Part shown: positions 55,327 through 63,745 of the stretch, one piece after another
Layout of the letters: every line of letters starts with the position of its first letter
How positions within the stretch are numbered: the stretch's first letter is position 1
NCBI RefSeq assembly: GCF_900168195.1
Contig: NZ_FUYX01000012.1
Location: 102,320 to 166,319, forward strand
From: Allobosea thiooxidans
Lineage (GTDB): Bacteria; Pseudomonadota; Alphaproteobacteria; Rhizobiales; Beijerinckiaceae
Direction of reading: 5' to 3'
Length of the DNA: 64,000 nt
Program-made: the position numbers and the translations under genes
Notes under the pieces: generated by a model
The model's database searches: none
Told to the model about the DNA's origin: nothing
Seen by the model: only the letters and a program-made list of their open reading frames with translations

Positions 55327-56517
55327 ATGAGCGCGCCAGTCCTCCGTTTCAGCCTGCCGCGCTGGCGCCTGACGCGCTGGCTGGCGGATGCCGGACCGGA
55401 TGTCCCGCCCGAAATCCGGGTAGCCCTTGTCGGCAGCCTCTACGGCACGCTGCCGATCTTCGCCGGTGGCGTCATCAATTCGCTGGCCGTGTCCTTTCTC
55501 ATCGCCTGGCGCATCCCGACCTGGCCCTTCACGCTCTGGTGCGCCTTCGAGGTGCTGTGCTGCGGCATTCGCCTCGTCGTCCTGCTGCACGCCCGTCGTC
55601 GGGCCGAGCGGGGCGAGAGGACGCCGACCGACCTCTACCTTCTGCTCGGCGTCGCCTGGGCCGCCGGCATCGGTGCCGGCACCTTCCTCAGCCTGATGAG
55701 CGGGGATTGGGTGGCGGCCGCGCTTGCGTGTCTGTCCGCGGCGGCGATGGTCGGCGGCATCTGCTTCCGCAACTTCGCCGCCCCGCGCATGGCGGGGGTG
55801 ATGATCGCGCTGACGCTCGGCCCCTGCGTGCTCGCAGCCCCGTTCCTGTCCGAGCCGATGATGCTGATCACCTTCATGCAGATCCCTTTCTACCTCTTCA
55901 GCATGACGATGGCGGCCTACAAGCTGAACGCGATGCTGATCTCGACCATGCGGGCGGAGCGCGAGAACGCCTTCCATGCCCGGCATGACATCCTGACGGG
56001 GCTGTCGAACCGGGCGGGCCTGGCGAAGGCCTTCTCCGCCCGCTTCGAGAGCGAGGCCGCGCCGCGCGGGCTCGCATTGGTCTATCTCGACCTCGACGGC
56101 TTCAAGGCGGTCAATGACAGCTATGGCCACATGGCGGGGGATGCCCTGCTCCAGCTCGTGGCCGAGCGGCTGCGCGGCCTCGTCCGCGCCTCCGATATCG
56201 CGGCGCGCATTGGCGGCGACGAGTTCGTCGTGCTTTCCGAACAGACCGAGCGCATCCAGCTGCAGCGCTTCGGCGAGCGCATCGTGCGCGAAATCTCGGA
56301 GCCCTACGAGCTCGATAGCGGGCACAGGCTCCATATCGGCGCCTCGGTCGGCATCGCGCTCGCGCCGGAACACGGGCGCGACATGAACAGCCTGATGGCG
56401 GCGGCCGATGCGGCGCTCTATCAGGCGAAATCGCGCGGCAAGTCGCTTTGCGTCATCGCCGGGCAGCGCCCTGTGATTGACGGCATGGCTTCCAGCGGGG
56501 CGCTGCGCCTCCAATAG
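55327..56517 (+). CDS. Membrane GGDEF diguanylate cyclase
   Basis: A 396-residue protein with about six N-terminal membrane segments (residues ~30-205) and a C-terminal GGDEF domain. The active-site motif is intact in IAARIGGDEFVVLSEQ, after HDILTGLSNRAGLAKAF and LDLDGFKAVNDSYGHMAGD. No EAL domain and no clear RxxD inhibitory site before the motif are seen. It should make cyclic di-GMP at the inner membrane. The signal sensed by the membrane part is unknown. Confidence 0.92.
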   Translation: MSAPVLRFSLPRWRLTRWLADAGPDVPPEIRVALVGSLYGTLPIFAGGVINSLAVSFLIAWRIPTWPFTLWCAFEVLCCGIRLVVLLHARRRAERGERTPTDLYLLLGVAWAAGIGAGTFLSLMSGDWVAAALACLSAAAMVGGICFRNFAAPRMAGVMIALTLGPCVLAAPFLSEPMMLITFMQIPFYLFSMTMAAYKLNAMLISTMRAERENAFHARHDILTGLSNRAGLAKAFSARFESEAAPRGLALVYLDLDGFKAVNDSYGHMAGDALLQLVAERLRGLVRASDIAARIGGDEFVVLSEQTERIQLQRFGERIVREISEPYELDSGHRLHIGASVGIALAPEHGRDMNSLMAAADAALYQAKSRGKSLCVIAGQRPVIDGMASSGALRLQ

Positions 56518-56596
56518 GCGCCGCCGGCTTGCACGGCCTTGACCTGTCGCTCCGCCTCGGCTTGCCTGAGGCGCGCAATGTCCGGGAGATCCAGGC

Positions 56597-57526
56597 GTGG
56601 CGGACTTAGCGCGGCTCGTCCGCGACATCGCCGAAGAGATGCGGGATGCCGAAGAGCGCGGCGAGGTCGCGACCTATATTCCGCCGCTCGCCCGCATCGA
56701 TCCGCGCCAGTTCGGCCTCTGCGTCGTCACGGCTGAGGGCGAAATCCATGCCGCCGGCGACAGTGAGGAGCTGTTCTCGATCCAGAGCGTCTCCAAGGTC
56801 TTCGCGCTGACGCAGGCGCTCGGCAAGGTCGGCGACACCTTGTGACGCCGGGTCGGGCGCGAGCCTTCGGGCACGCCCTTCAACTCGATCGTCCAGATCG
56901 AGCGCGAGCACGGCGTGCCGCGCAACCCCTTCATCAATGCCGGCGCCCTCGTCGTTGCCGACATCAATCTTGCGGGCCATGAGCCGCGCGTGGCCATCGG
57001 CGAATTGCTGCGCTTCATGCGCTACCTCGCCGATGACGACACGATCATCATCGACGAGGCCGTGGCACGGGCCGAACAGGCGACGGGCTTCCGCAACATC
57101 GCGCTCGCCAACTACATGAAAGCCTTCGGCGATATCCAGCATGCGCCGGAGCTGACGCTCGGTGTCTATTTCCACCAATGCGCCATCGCCATGAGCTGTC
57201 GCCAGCTCGCCATGGCCGGCCGCTTCCTGATGCATGGCGGCTTCTACGAACCCGGCGGGCCACGCGTCGTCTCGGCCCAGCGGGCCCGGCGCATCAACGC
57301 GCTGATGCTGACCTGCGGCCATTACGACGCCTCGGGCGATTTCGCCTTCCGCGTCGGCCTGCCCGGCAAATCCGGCGTCGGTGGCGGCATTCTCGCGATC
57401 GCGCCGGGCAAGGCCGCGATCGCGGTCTGGTCGCCCGGCCTCAACGCCAACGGCAACTCGCTGCTCGGCACGCTGGCGCTGGAGCGCCTGACCGAAGCGA
57501 CCGGCTGGTCGGTTTTCGCGCGGTAG
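56597..57526 (+). pseudogene. glsA: Glutaminase gene interrupted by one in-frame TGA
   Basis: The reading frame encodes a full-length glutaminase (about 309 codons) but for a TGA at 56843-56845. Upstream: [20 protein letters not shown] (the S-x-x-K catalytic pair) then TL-stop. Downstream in the same frame: [55 protein letters not shown] and [18 protein letters not shown]. Family members usually read [14 protein letters not shown], so a single TGG-to-TGA change replaced Trp. No frameshift or other damage is visible, so the inactivation is recent, or the base is a sequencing error. The enzyme would hydrolyse glutamine to glutamate and ammonia. Confidence 0.9.
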
Positions 57527-57544
57527 GTCTTCGATACACCCTGG

Positions 57545-57645
57545 CCGTCATTGCGAGCGTAGCGAAGCAATCCAGGGGACCTGGTCGAACCGTCCAGCCC
57601 TGCCGCCCCTGGATTGCTTCGTCGCTGCGCTCCTCGCAATGACGG
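57545..57645. repeat. Palindromic repeat CCGTCATTGCGAGC type, copy A
   Basis: An inverted repeat of about 100 bases: CCGTCATTGCGAGC, GCGAAGCAATCCAGG, a short centre, CCTGGATTGCTTCG, then GCTCCTCGCAATGACGG. It separates the convergent glsA and ABC-F genes. It is near-identical at its arms to the copy at 59317, on the other side of the ABC-F gene. Confidence 0.88.
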
Positions 57646-57652
57646 CAGAAGC

Positions 57653-59275
57653 TCAGCTGCGCAGGCCCGGCGCTTCCTGTCCGGTGCGCGCGACGTATTC
57701 CGTGTAGCCGCCGCCATAGGCATGCACGCCATCGGGCGTCAGCTCCAGCAGCCGGTTCGACAGCGCGGCGAGGAAATGCCGGTCGTGGCTGACGAAGAGC
57801 ATCGTGCCCTCGTAGTTCGAGAGCGCCTTGATCAGCATCTCCTTGGTGGCGATGTCCAAATGGTTGGTCGGCTCGTCCAGCACCAGGAAATTCGGCGGGT
57901 CGTAGAGCATCATCGCCATGACGAGGCGGGCCTTCTCGCCGCCTGAGAGCACGCGGCAGCGCTTTTCGACATCGTCGCCGGAGAAGCCGAAGCAGCCGGC
58001 GAGCGACCTGAGCGAACCCTGTCCCGCTTGCGGGAAGCGGTCCTCCAGCGCCTCGAACACGGTGCGCTCGCCGTCCAGCACCTCCATGGCGTGCTGGGCG
58101 AAATAGCCGAGCTTGACGCTGGCGCCCATGTTGACCGTGCCGGCATCGGGCTCGGCCGTGCCGGTGACGAGCTTCAGCAGCGTCGACTTGCCGGCGCCGT
58201 TCACGCCGAGCACGCACCAGCGCTCCTTGCGTTGGATCTGGAAGTTGAGCCCGTCATAGATGCTGCGGCTGCCATAGGCCTTGCCGACATTCTTGAGGCT
58301 GACGACGTCGTCGCCCGAGCGCGGCGCCGGTTGGAACTCGAAGGCGACGGTCTGACGGCGGCGAGGCGGCTCGACGCGATCGATCTTCTCCAGCTTCTTG
58401 ACCCGGCTCTGGACCTGCGCGGCGTGTGAGGCGCGGGCCTTGAAGCGCTCGATGAAGGCGATCTCCTTGGCGAGCATCGCCTGCTGGCGCTCGAACTGCG
58501 CCTGCATCTGCTTCTCGGCCAGGGCGCGCTGCTGCTGGTAGAATTCGTAATCGCCGGAATAGCTGGTCAGCGCGCCGCCATCGATCTCGATGATCTTGCC
58601 GACGATGCGGTTCATGAACTCGCGATCATGCGAAGTCATCAGCACGGCGCCGTCATAGCCCTTGAGGAAGGATTCCAGCCAGATCAGGCTTTCGAGGTCG
58701 AGATGGTTCGACGGCTCGTCGAGCAGCATCGCGTCCGGCCGCATCAGCAGGATGCGGGCAAGCGCGACACGCATCTTCCAGCCGCCGGAGAGGCCGCCGA
58801 CATCGCCCTCCATCATCTCCTCGCTGAAGCCTAGGCCGGCGAGCACCTCGCGGGCGCGGCCGTCGAGCGCATAGCCGTCGAGCTCCTCAAACCGCCCCTG
58901 GACTTCGCCATAGCGGGCGATGATCTCCTCCATCTCGTCGGCGCGCTCGGGATCGACCATGGCGGCTTCGAGCTCCGCGAGCTCGGCCGCGACCGTGCTG
59001 ACCGGTCCGGCGCCGTCCATCACCTCGGCGACGGCGCTGCGGCCGGCCATCTCGCCGACATCCTGGCTGAAATAGCCGATGGTGGTGCCGCGATCGATCG
59101 AGACCTGCCCTTCGTCCGGCGCTTCCTCGCCCGTGATCATACGGAAAAGCGTGGTCTTGCCGGCGCCGTTCGGTCCGACCAGTCCGATCTTCTCGCCCTT
59201 CAGCAGGCCCGCCGAGGCCTCGATGAAGACGATCTGCTTTCCGTTCTGCTTGCTGATGTTCTCGAGGCGGATCAT
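57653..59275 (-). CDS. ABC-F family ATPase
   Basis: A 540-residue ABC-F protein with two ABC domains and no membrane segments. Domain 1: Walker A GLVGPNGAGKTTL, signature LSGGWKMRVALARILL, Walker B MLLDEPSNHLD. Domain 2: GVNGAGKSTLL, LSGGEKARLVMAMML, FLVLDEPTNHLD. The linker between (KEIAFIERFKARASHAAQ) is the P-site tRNA interaction motif region. ABC-F proteins act on the ribosome. It resembles the YheS/Uup-like housekeeping group rather than a resistance protein. I chose the ATG at 59275 (MIRLENISKQNG) because an upstream ATG lies next to the flanking repeat. Confidence 0.94.
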   Translation of the reverse strand: MIRLENISKQNGKQIVFIEASAGLLKGEKIGLVGPNGAGKTTLFRMITGEEAPDEGQVSIDRGTTIGYFSQDVGEMAGRSAVAEVMDGAGPVSTVAAELAELEAAMVDPERADEMEEIIARYGEVQGRFEELDGYALDGRAREVLAGLGFSEEMMEGDVGGLSGGWKMRVALARILLMRPDAMLLDEPSNHLDLESLIWLESFLKGYDGAVLMTSHDREFMNRIVGKIIEIDGGALTSYSGDYEFYQQQRALAEKQMQAQFERQQAMLAKEIAFIERFKARASHAAQVQSRVKKLEKIDRVEPPRRRQTVAFEFQPAPRSGDDVVSLKNVGKAYGSRSIYDGLNFQIQRKERWCVLGVNGAGKSTLLKLVTGTAEPDAGTVNMGASVKLGYFAQHAMEVLDGERTVFEALEDRFPQAGQGSLRSLAGCFGFSGDDVEKRCRVLSGGEKARLVMAMMLYDPPNFLVLDEPTNHLDIATKEMLIKALSNYEGTMLFVSHDRHFLAALSNRLLELTPDGVHAYGGGYTEYVARTGQEAPGLRS

Positions 59276-59316
59276 GGAAACAGGGGCCTTTGAAACGATG
59301 TGTCGGCCGCCGAAAT

Positions 59317-59415
59317 CCGTCATTGCGAGCGAAGCGAAGCAATCCAGGCGGACCAGGTGAACATTCTACCCAGTCCCCCTGGATTGCTTCGTCGCTTCGC
59401 TCCTCGCAATGACGG
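59317..59415. repeat. Palindromic repeat CCGTCATTGCGAGC type, copy B
   Basis: Arms CCGTCATTGCGAGCGAAGCG and CGCTTCGCTCCTCGCAATGACGG with inner CAATCCAGG / CCTGGATTG. The same family as copy A at 57545. The centre between the inner arms differs. Confidence 0.88.
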
Positions 59416-59487
59416 GGGGGCGTCCGAGCTGTCTGGGGAGGCTCTACGCGATCACGGCGAATGGGGAAAGGCGGTGCGGGGCCGCGA

Positions 59488-59961
59488 TCAGGAGCAGATC
59501 GCGGCGCTGCGGGCCCCGGTGGCGCTGAGGAGATCGGCCGGCGCGAGCGCGATCTGCAGGCCGCGCTGGCCGCCATTGACATAGACCAGCGCTTCGCTCG
59601 ACGCCGCCTCGTCGACGATCGTCGGCAGCTTGCGCTTCTGGCCGAAGGGACTGACCCCGCCGACCTTGTAGCCGGTCATCCGCTCCGCATCCGGCACTGG
59701 CATCATCGCCGCCGACTTGCCGCCGAAGGCCGCCGCGACCTTCTTCATACTCGCCTCGCGATCGGAGGCCAGCACGATGCAGACAGGCTTGCCGTCGACC
59801 TGCGCGATCAGCGTCTTGAGCACGCGCCGGGCCGGTTCGCCCAGCGCCTCGGCCGCCTGCAAGCCGACGCGCTCGGCATTCGGGTCGTAGGCATAGGCGC
59901 GCAGCTCGAAGGCGATGCCGTGCTGCTTCAGCGCCAGAGTGGCGGGCGTCGTCTGGGCCAT
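59488..59961 (-). CDS. ybaK: YbaK/EbsC-type aminoacyl-tRNA deacylase
   Basis: A 157-residue YbaK-family protein that clears mischarged Cys-tRNA(Pro). Typical blocks are ERVGLQAAEALGEPARRVLK, TLIAQVDGKPVCIVLASDRE, KVAAAFGGKSAAMMPVPDAE and TGYKVGGVSPFGQKRKLPTI, with the conserved Lys residues present. It is the last ordinary gene before the sparse accessory region. The symbol follows the E. coli homologue. Confidence 0.92.
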   Translation of the reverse strand: MAQTTPATLALKQHGIAFELRAYAYDPNAERVGLQAAEALGEPARRVLKTLIAQVDGKPVCIVLASDREASMKKVAAAFGGKSAAMMPVPDAERMTGYKVGGVSPFGQKRKLPTIVDEAASSEALVYVNGGQRGLQIALAPADLLSATGARSAAICS

Positions 59962-61176
59962 CGTTCAGGCGCCGTGTGGGGAAACATAGAACTCTGACTC
60001 TCTCTGTAGAGATTTCCTCGAAATATCAACGGCCCTTGCTCTCGCGCATTCGATAGTCTCTGACTCGCCTAAGCCAGATAGGTGACTCGATCTAAGGCGC
60101 ATCGCAAAAGCGTGACTCAGAGAAAAATTCCCCAAAATTTTGCTCTTCAGGGCTTCTCAGGCACGGCCATTCGGCGTCTGGAACGGCTGATCACCCGCGT
60201 CCTGGTCCGCGCGGCGTCGAACAAACCAGTCCCTATCGAGCTGACTGCTACAGAACCGTGACCCATGATGTCGAGTGGATCGTCAAAACCAGACTCACAG
60301 AGCCGCAGTGACGTCAAAAGCGGTTTCTTTGGTGCAACCGAGATAACGCGGCGCCTCCGCGGCGCACAGGCTCAATCGGCCGGAGCGCGCGCGCTCGCCA
60401 TTCGCCTTTAATCGCGGTCCGTCCGCTGCTGAGGAGGCCCAAAATGCCTATGGGCCGCCTGCGCGCGGCCGGACGATCTCCGGAGGGCTCGATCGTCCGG
60501 CCGCCGGTCACGCGAAAGCGTGCCCTATCATTTTCAAATCACCGAAAAAGGCTGCCCCAAAACTGAGATTACGCGCTGAACTAGGACTCGGCAGCTTCGC
60601 TGAACGGAAAAAGCGGACCCAGATCAGCGAAAGAGCGTGTCGGGGGCAGGTTTGTGAATCGCGATCGTCGTCTCGATGGGGCTCCGTGAGGATTGCTGAG
60701 CACGCCGAGGCGGTCGGAAGCCCGATATCTGTCCGTTCAGGCGCCTTCGGCGCACGGGACCGCCGGTAGGCGGTGGGCTGCACGACCCGGCCGGCCATTC
60801 GCAGGGGTCTCCTGCGCCGAAGGCGGCCGCCTACGTCGGCAGCGCCCCTGCGCAAGCTGAATTCCTCCGGATCACACGGATCGGCCCACGACCCACCTCC
60901 GGTCGCCTCATGAGTGAGACGGTCTCTTGAGCGGCAGTTCACGGAGTAGCTTGTCTCCAAGAAGCAGGTTCTCGCAGAAGACCGACTCCAGTCCGATCAC
61001 AGCGCAAAATCCGGCCTCAGCCGAGCTAGCCTCCGACGATGAAAAACGGGCTGCGGTCTGCGAAAGTGTGTGTCAGTAACCAGGGGCGAGCCGGTATCGC
61101 AGCTGGTCGAGCCAAACCTAGCCGATGAATTTCGAGCACGGCTGATATCGTCCGCCGCAGGCCATTGGAGAGCAAG
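59962..61176. other. 1.2-kb region without convincing genes
   Basis: No ORF here has recognisable domains or a good ribosome binding site. Base composition drops in the first 200 bases. Five GACTC (GANTC, CcrM-type) sites fall in 59996-60296. Short degenerate repeats of the form GCRAAAGNGYGTG occur near 60105, 60512, 60627 and 61061. The appearance is that of decayed accessory DNA. Confidence 0.6.
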
Positions 61177-61551
61177 ATGTTCACCCACGTCATGATCGGC
61201 AGCAACGACCTGGAGCGGGCGCGCGATTTCTACGACGCTACGTTCGCCGCCTTGGGAGGCAAGCCTGGCGAAATGGACGCCCGAGGCCGGCTGATCTATG
61301 TCCACGAGGGTGGCCGGCTGATGATCACGAAGCCAATCGACGGCAATCCGGCGACCGCGGCCAACGGTGGGACGATCGGCATCGCCGCTGCGAGCCCTGA
61401 GCATGTCCTTGCTTGGTATAAGGCCGGCACCACCCATGGCGGGACGGCGATCGAGAGCCCGCCCAGCGAGCGTCCGAACGGCGCCTTCGTCGCCTACCTT
61501 CGCGATCCCGATGGAAACAAGCTCACCGCGCGCTCACAGCCAACGAAGTAA
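61177..61551 (+). CDS. VOC (glyoxalase/bleomycin-resistance) family protein
   Basis: A 124-residue single-domain vicinal-oxygen-chelate protein: FTHVMIGSNDLERARDFYDA (metal His near the start), then GRLIYVHEGGRLMITKPIDG, IGIAAASPEHVLAWYKAGT and AFVAYLRDPDGNKLTA (second metal-site region). GGAG lies 9 bases before the ATG. Function within the superfamily cannot be assigned. It is isolated between stretches without genes. Confidence 0.9.
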   Translation: MFTHVMIGSNDLERARDFYDATFAALGGKPGEMDARGRLIYVHEGGRLMITKPIDGNPATAANGGTIGIAAASPEHVLAWYKAGTTHGGTAIESPPSERPNGAFVAYLRDPDGNKLTARSQPTK

Positions 61552-61779
61552 CCAAAGCCGGTCTCACGGTGACCCGTGCGCGGTAAAGAGTTGTCCCTTC
61601 GCGCAGCTCTTCCGCGGAAATCGGACTCCTGATCTCCCCGAGGCGAGTAATCCTGACTCAACGCAGGAAGGCCCAGGTTTTAGGAGTCCAGTGACGGCGA
61701 TAGAAGAGCGGTGGCGCACCGGCTCGTCGGCTCCTATCGTGACCGGCGCGCGGAGGGCGCAGGGATAGACACCGACGAC

Positions 61780-62769
61780 ATGAAGACCAGCTCTGCTCAG
61801 GCCGATCTGTTTGATGATGCGCCCGGATATCGAGAGACGCCGCGGCCAGCGCTGAGGAAGCGTCCGGCAGCAACCCCTCAACAGGCCGGCTGGGACGACG
61901 AGGAAGCGGCTCAACGATTGGAGCGGAGCGGCCGCTTCAGGATTCTGCGGAAGCTTGCGCCGCGGACCGTCATCCCGCGGGCCGAAAGCGCCTTCCCGAA
62001 CCTTGCGGTTCTGGTCGATATGGAGACGACGGGGCTGAATCATGCCAAAGACGAAATCATCGAGATTGGCGCGGTTGCATTCACCTACGATGATGACGGC
62101 GCGATCGGCGACGTCGTGGGCGTATTCAGCGGCCTGCGCCAGCCGTTCGAACCGATCCCCGCGGAAATCACGCGGCTGACAGGCATCACCGACGAAATGG
62201 TTGCGGGACTGGAAATCGACCTCTCGGCGCTCGATGCGCTGGTCGAGCCTGCAGATCTGATCATCGCCCACAATGCCGCATTCGACCGTCCGTTCTGTGA
62301 GAAGCTCTCGCCGACGTTCGCCGCGAAAGCCTGGGCATGTTCCGTCAAGGAGATCTCATGGGCGGATCTTGGCTTCGAAGGAAACAAGCTGGGTTACCTC
62401 GTCGGCCAATCCGGCCTGTTTCACGAAGGCCATCGAGCGACCGACGATTGTCACGCACTCCTGGAGGTCCTTGCGAGGCCTGTCGGAGATGATGGGGCTC
62501 CGCCTTTCGCTGCGCTTCTGCGATGCAGCCAACTGAGCCGGGTCCGGATCTATGCAGAGAACGCGCCCTTCGACATGAAGGACCACCTCAAGAGCAGAGG
62601 TTATCGCTGGTCGGATGGCAGCGATGGCAAGCCCCGCGCCTGGTGGATCGAGATCGACGAAGACCTGCGTGAGGAGGAGTTCCGCTATCTTCGGACCGAG
62701 ATTTATTGCTGGGAAGATGCGGAGCCGCTGACTCTGCACCTGACCGCGCTCGATCGATATCGGGCGTAG
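61780..62769 (+). CDS. DEDDh 3'-5' exonuclease (DnaQ-like)
   Basis: About 329 residues. The exonuclease domain is intact: Exo I VLVDMETTGLNHAKDEIIEI (D and E), Exo II DLIIAHNAAFDRPF, Exo III GHRATDDCHALLEVL (H and D). Residues 1-75 are a Pro/Arg-rich extension, and a ~110-residue C-terminal domain (AENAPFDMKDHLKSRGYRWS) has no assigned role. It resembles the epsilon-type proofreading domain but is a stand-alone exonuclease of accessory type. The start at 61780 (MKTSSAQADLF) is preferred over 61711. Confidence 0.88.
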   Translation: MKTSSAQADLFDDAPGYRETPRPALRKRPAATPQQAGWDDEEAAQRLERSGRFRILRKLAPRTVIPRAESAFPNLAVLVDMETTGLNHAKDEIIEIGAVAFTYDDDGAIGDVVGVFSGLRQPFEPIPAEITRLTGITDEMVAGLEIDLSALDALVEPADLIIAHNAAFDRPFCEKLSPTFAAKAWACSVKEISWADLGFEGNKLGYLVGQSGLFHEGHRATDDCHALLEVLARPVGDDGAPPFAALLRCSQLSRVRIYAENAPFDMKDHLKSRGYRWSDGSDGKPRAWWIEIDEDLREEEFRYLRTEIYCWEDAEPLTLHLTALDRYRA

Positions 62770-62792
62770 GAGGCCTCAGAAGGCAGTCAATC

Positions 62793-62981
62793 TCACGCGC
62801 TTTCGCCTCGGGCGGCCTTTTCAAGCTCAGCTTGGCTCACAATCACGCCCTTACGCAGGATCGCACAGGCACGAAGAAATGGCTTGGCTTGCGCTTCACG
62901 GAAGATCCGCAGCGCCTCGATCGCCGTTGCGGCGCGGTCGGTGGTGGTTGAGCTGCGGAAGGTAGAGCGGACTTGATACAC
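62793..62981 (-). CDS. Small hypothetical protein
   Basis: A 62-residue ORF with a GTG start: MYQVRSTFRSSTTTDRAATA then IEALRIFREAQAKPFLRACA and QAELEKAARGESA. The composition is that of a soluble helical protein, with no domain recognised. There is no strong ribosome binding site. It lies convergent to the exonuclease gene. It may be real or spurious. Confidence 0.35.
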   Translation of the reverse strand: MYQVRSTFRSSTTTDRAATAIEALRIFREAQAKPFLRACAILRKGVIVSQAELEKAARGESA

Positions 62982-63745
62982 GAACGGGCCTCAGCGTGGG
63001 TTCAGATCGCGTGTTACCCCAAAAATTTTGGATGTCGATAATCCCTTTCCGCCGGGCGCATTTCGCGTGGGAAACTCGGCTGAAAATCACAGCCCCAGTA
63101 AAATCTGACGCACTTACAGGGCTCCGGAATTCGAGGAAAAGAAGACTCCAGCGCCAACGTCTCAGACATGAGTCGGACCCTGATGTTTCCATGTTTGCGT
63201 AAGATTGACTCACCGCAGCATATTCACGGTGAGACGCCCTGCTTTTCAATCAGCGACGGAGCTCTGCGGGTCGGCTCAATTTTAGGCGGCCGCTAAATTT
63301 TGCTTCAGCCACGTCGAGATCCTGCAGCTGCGCGCCTCTATTCTTTGCGGCTCGCAATTGCTTATAGGGGCGCCATGCTCATCGGTTCGACCATACGCCC
63401 TTCGAAGGGCCGCTATTGCGCAGGAACGCTCCCTGCCGTCGCACCGATGGTGCTCACGGAGGGGTAAGCGCCCCTTCCAAAGCTGCCCCCAGCTGACGAG
63501 ACTCACGGACTCACTGTGATCCTCGTGCTTCGGCACTGATCGGACCTCCCGGGCATGACCCGTTCGCCAAGGCATCAGCCTTGCGATCCTCAGGAGGTTG
63601 CCATGCAGTCGAGAAGCCGCCGGGGTGCGCACCGCTCCCCATTCACCTGTCTGATCAATGCGCCGTTTGAGCTGCAGTACATCGACTTCGAGTTGGTGTG
63701 TTTCGGCGTGCAAGTTTGGCTCTGACGCAATCTCGCTGACGTTTT
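62982..63745. other. Stretch without a convincing gene next to an ISL3 end
   Basis: About 760 bases. A minus-strand frame from 63749 to 63282 is open but has no recognisable domain and begins on the transposase stop. The stretch 62990-63215 is lower in GC than the rest. It contains the palindrome CCCCAAAAATTTTGG near 63016. I see nothing else I can support; the insertion sequence end is expected in this region. Confidence 0.5.

Noticed and set aside
60508..60960. Minus-strand ORF of 150 codons in the gene-free region
   Set aside because: Arg/Pro-rich composition, no domain, no ribosome binding site; it overlaps degenerate repeat sequence.
60997..61437. Minus-strand ORF of 146 codons overlapping the VOC gene
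   Set aside because: Half of it is antisense to the well supported VOC gene and it shows no domain.
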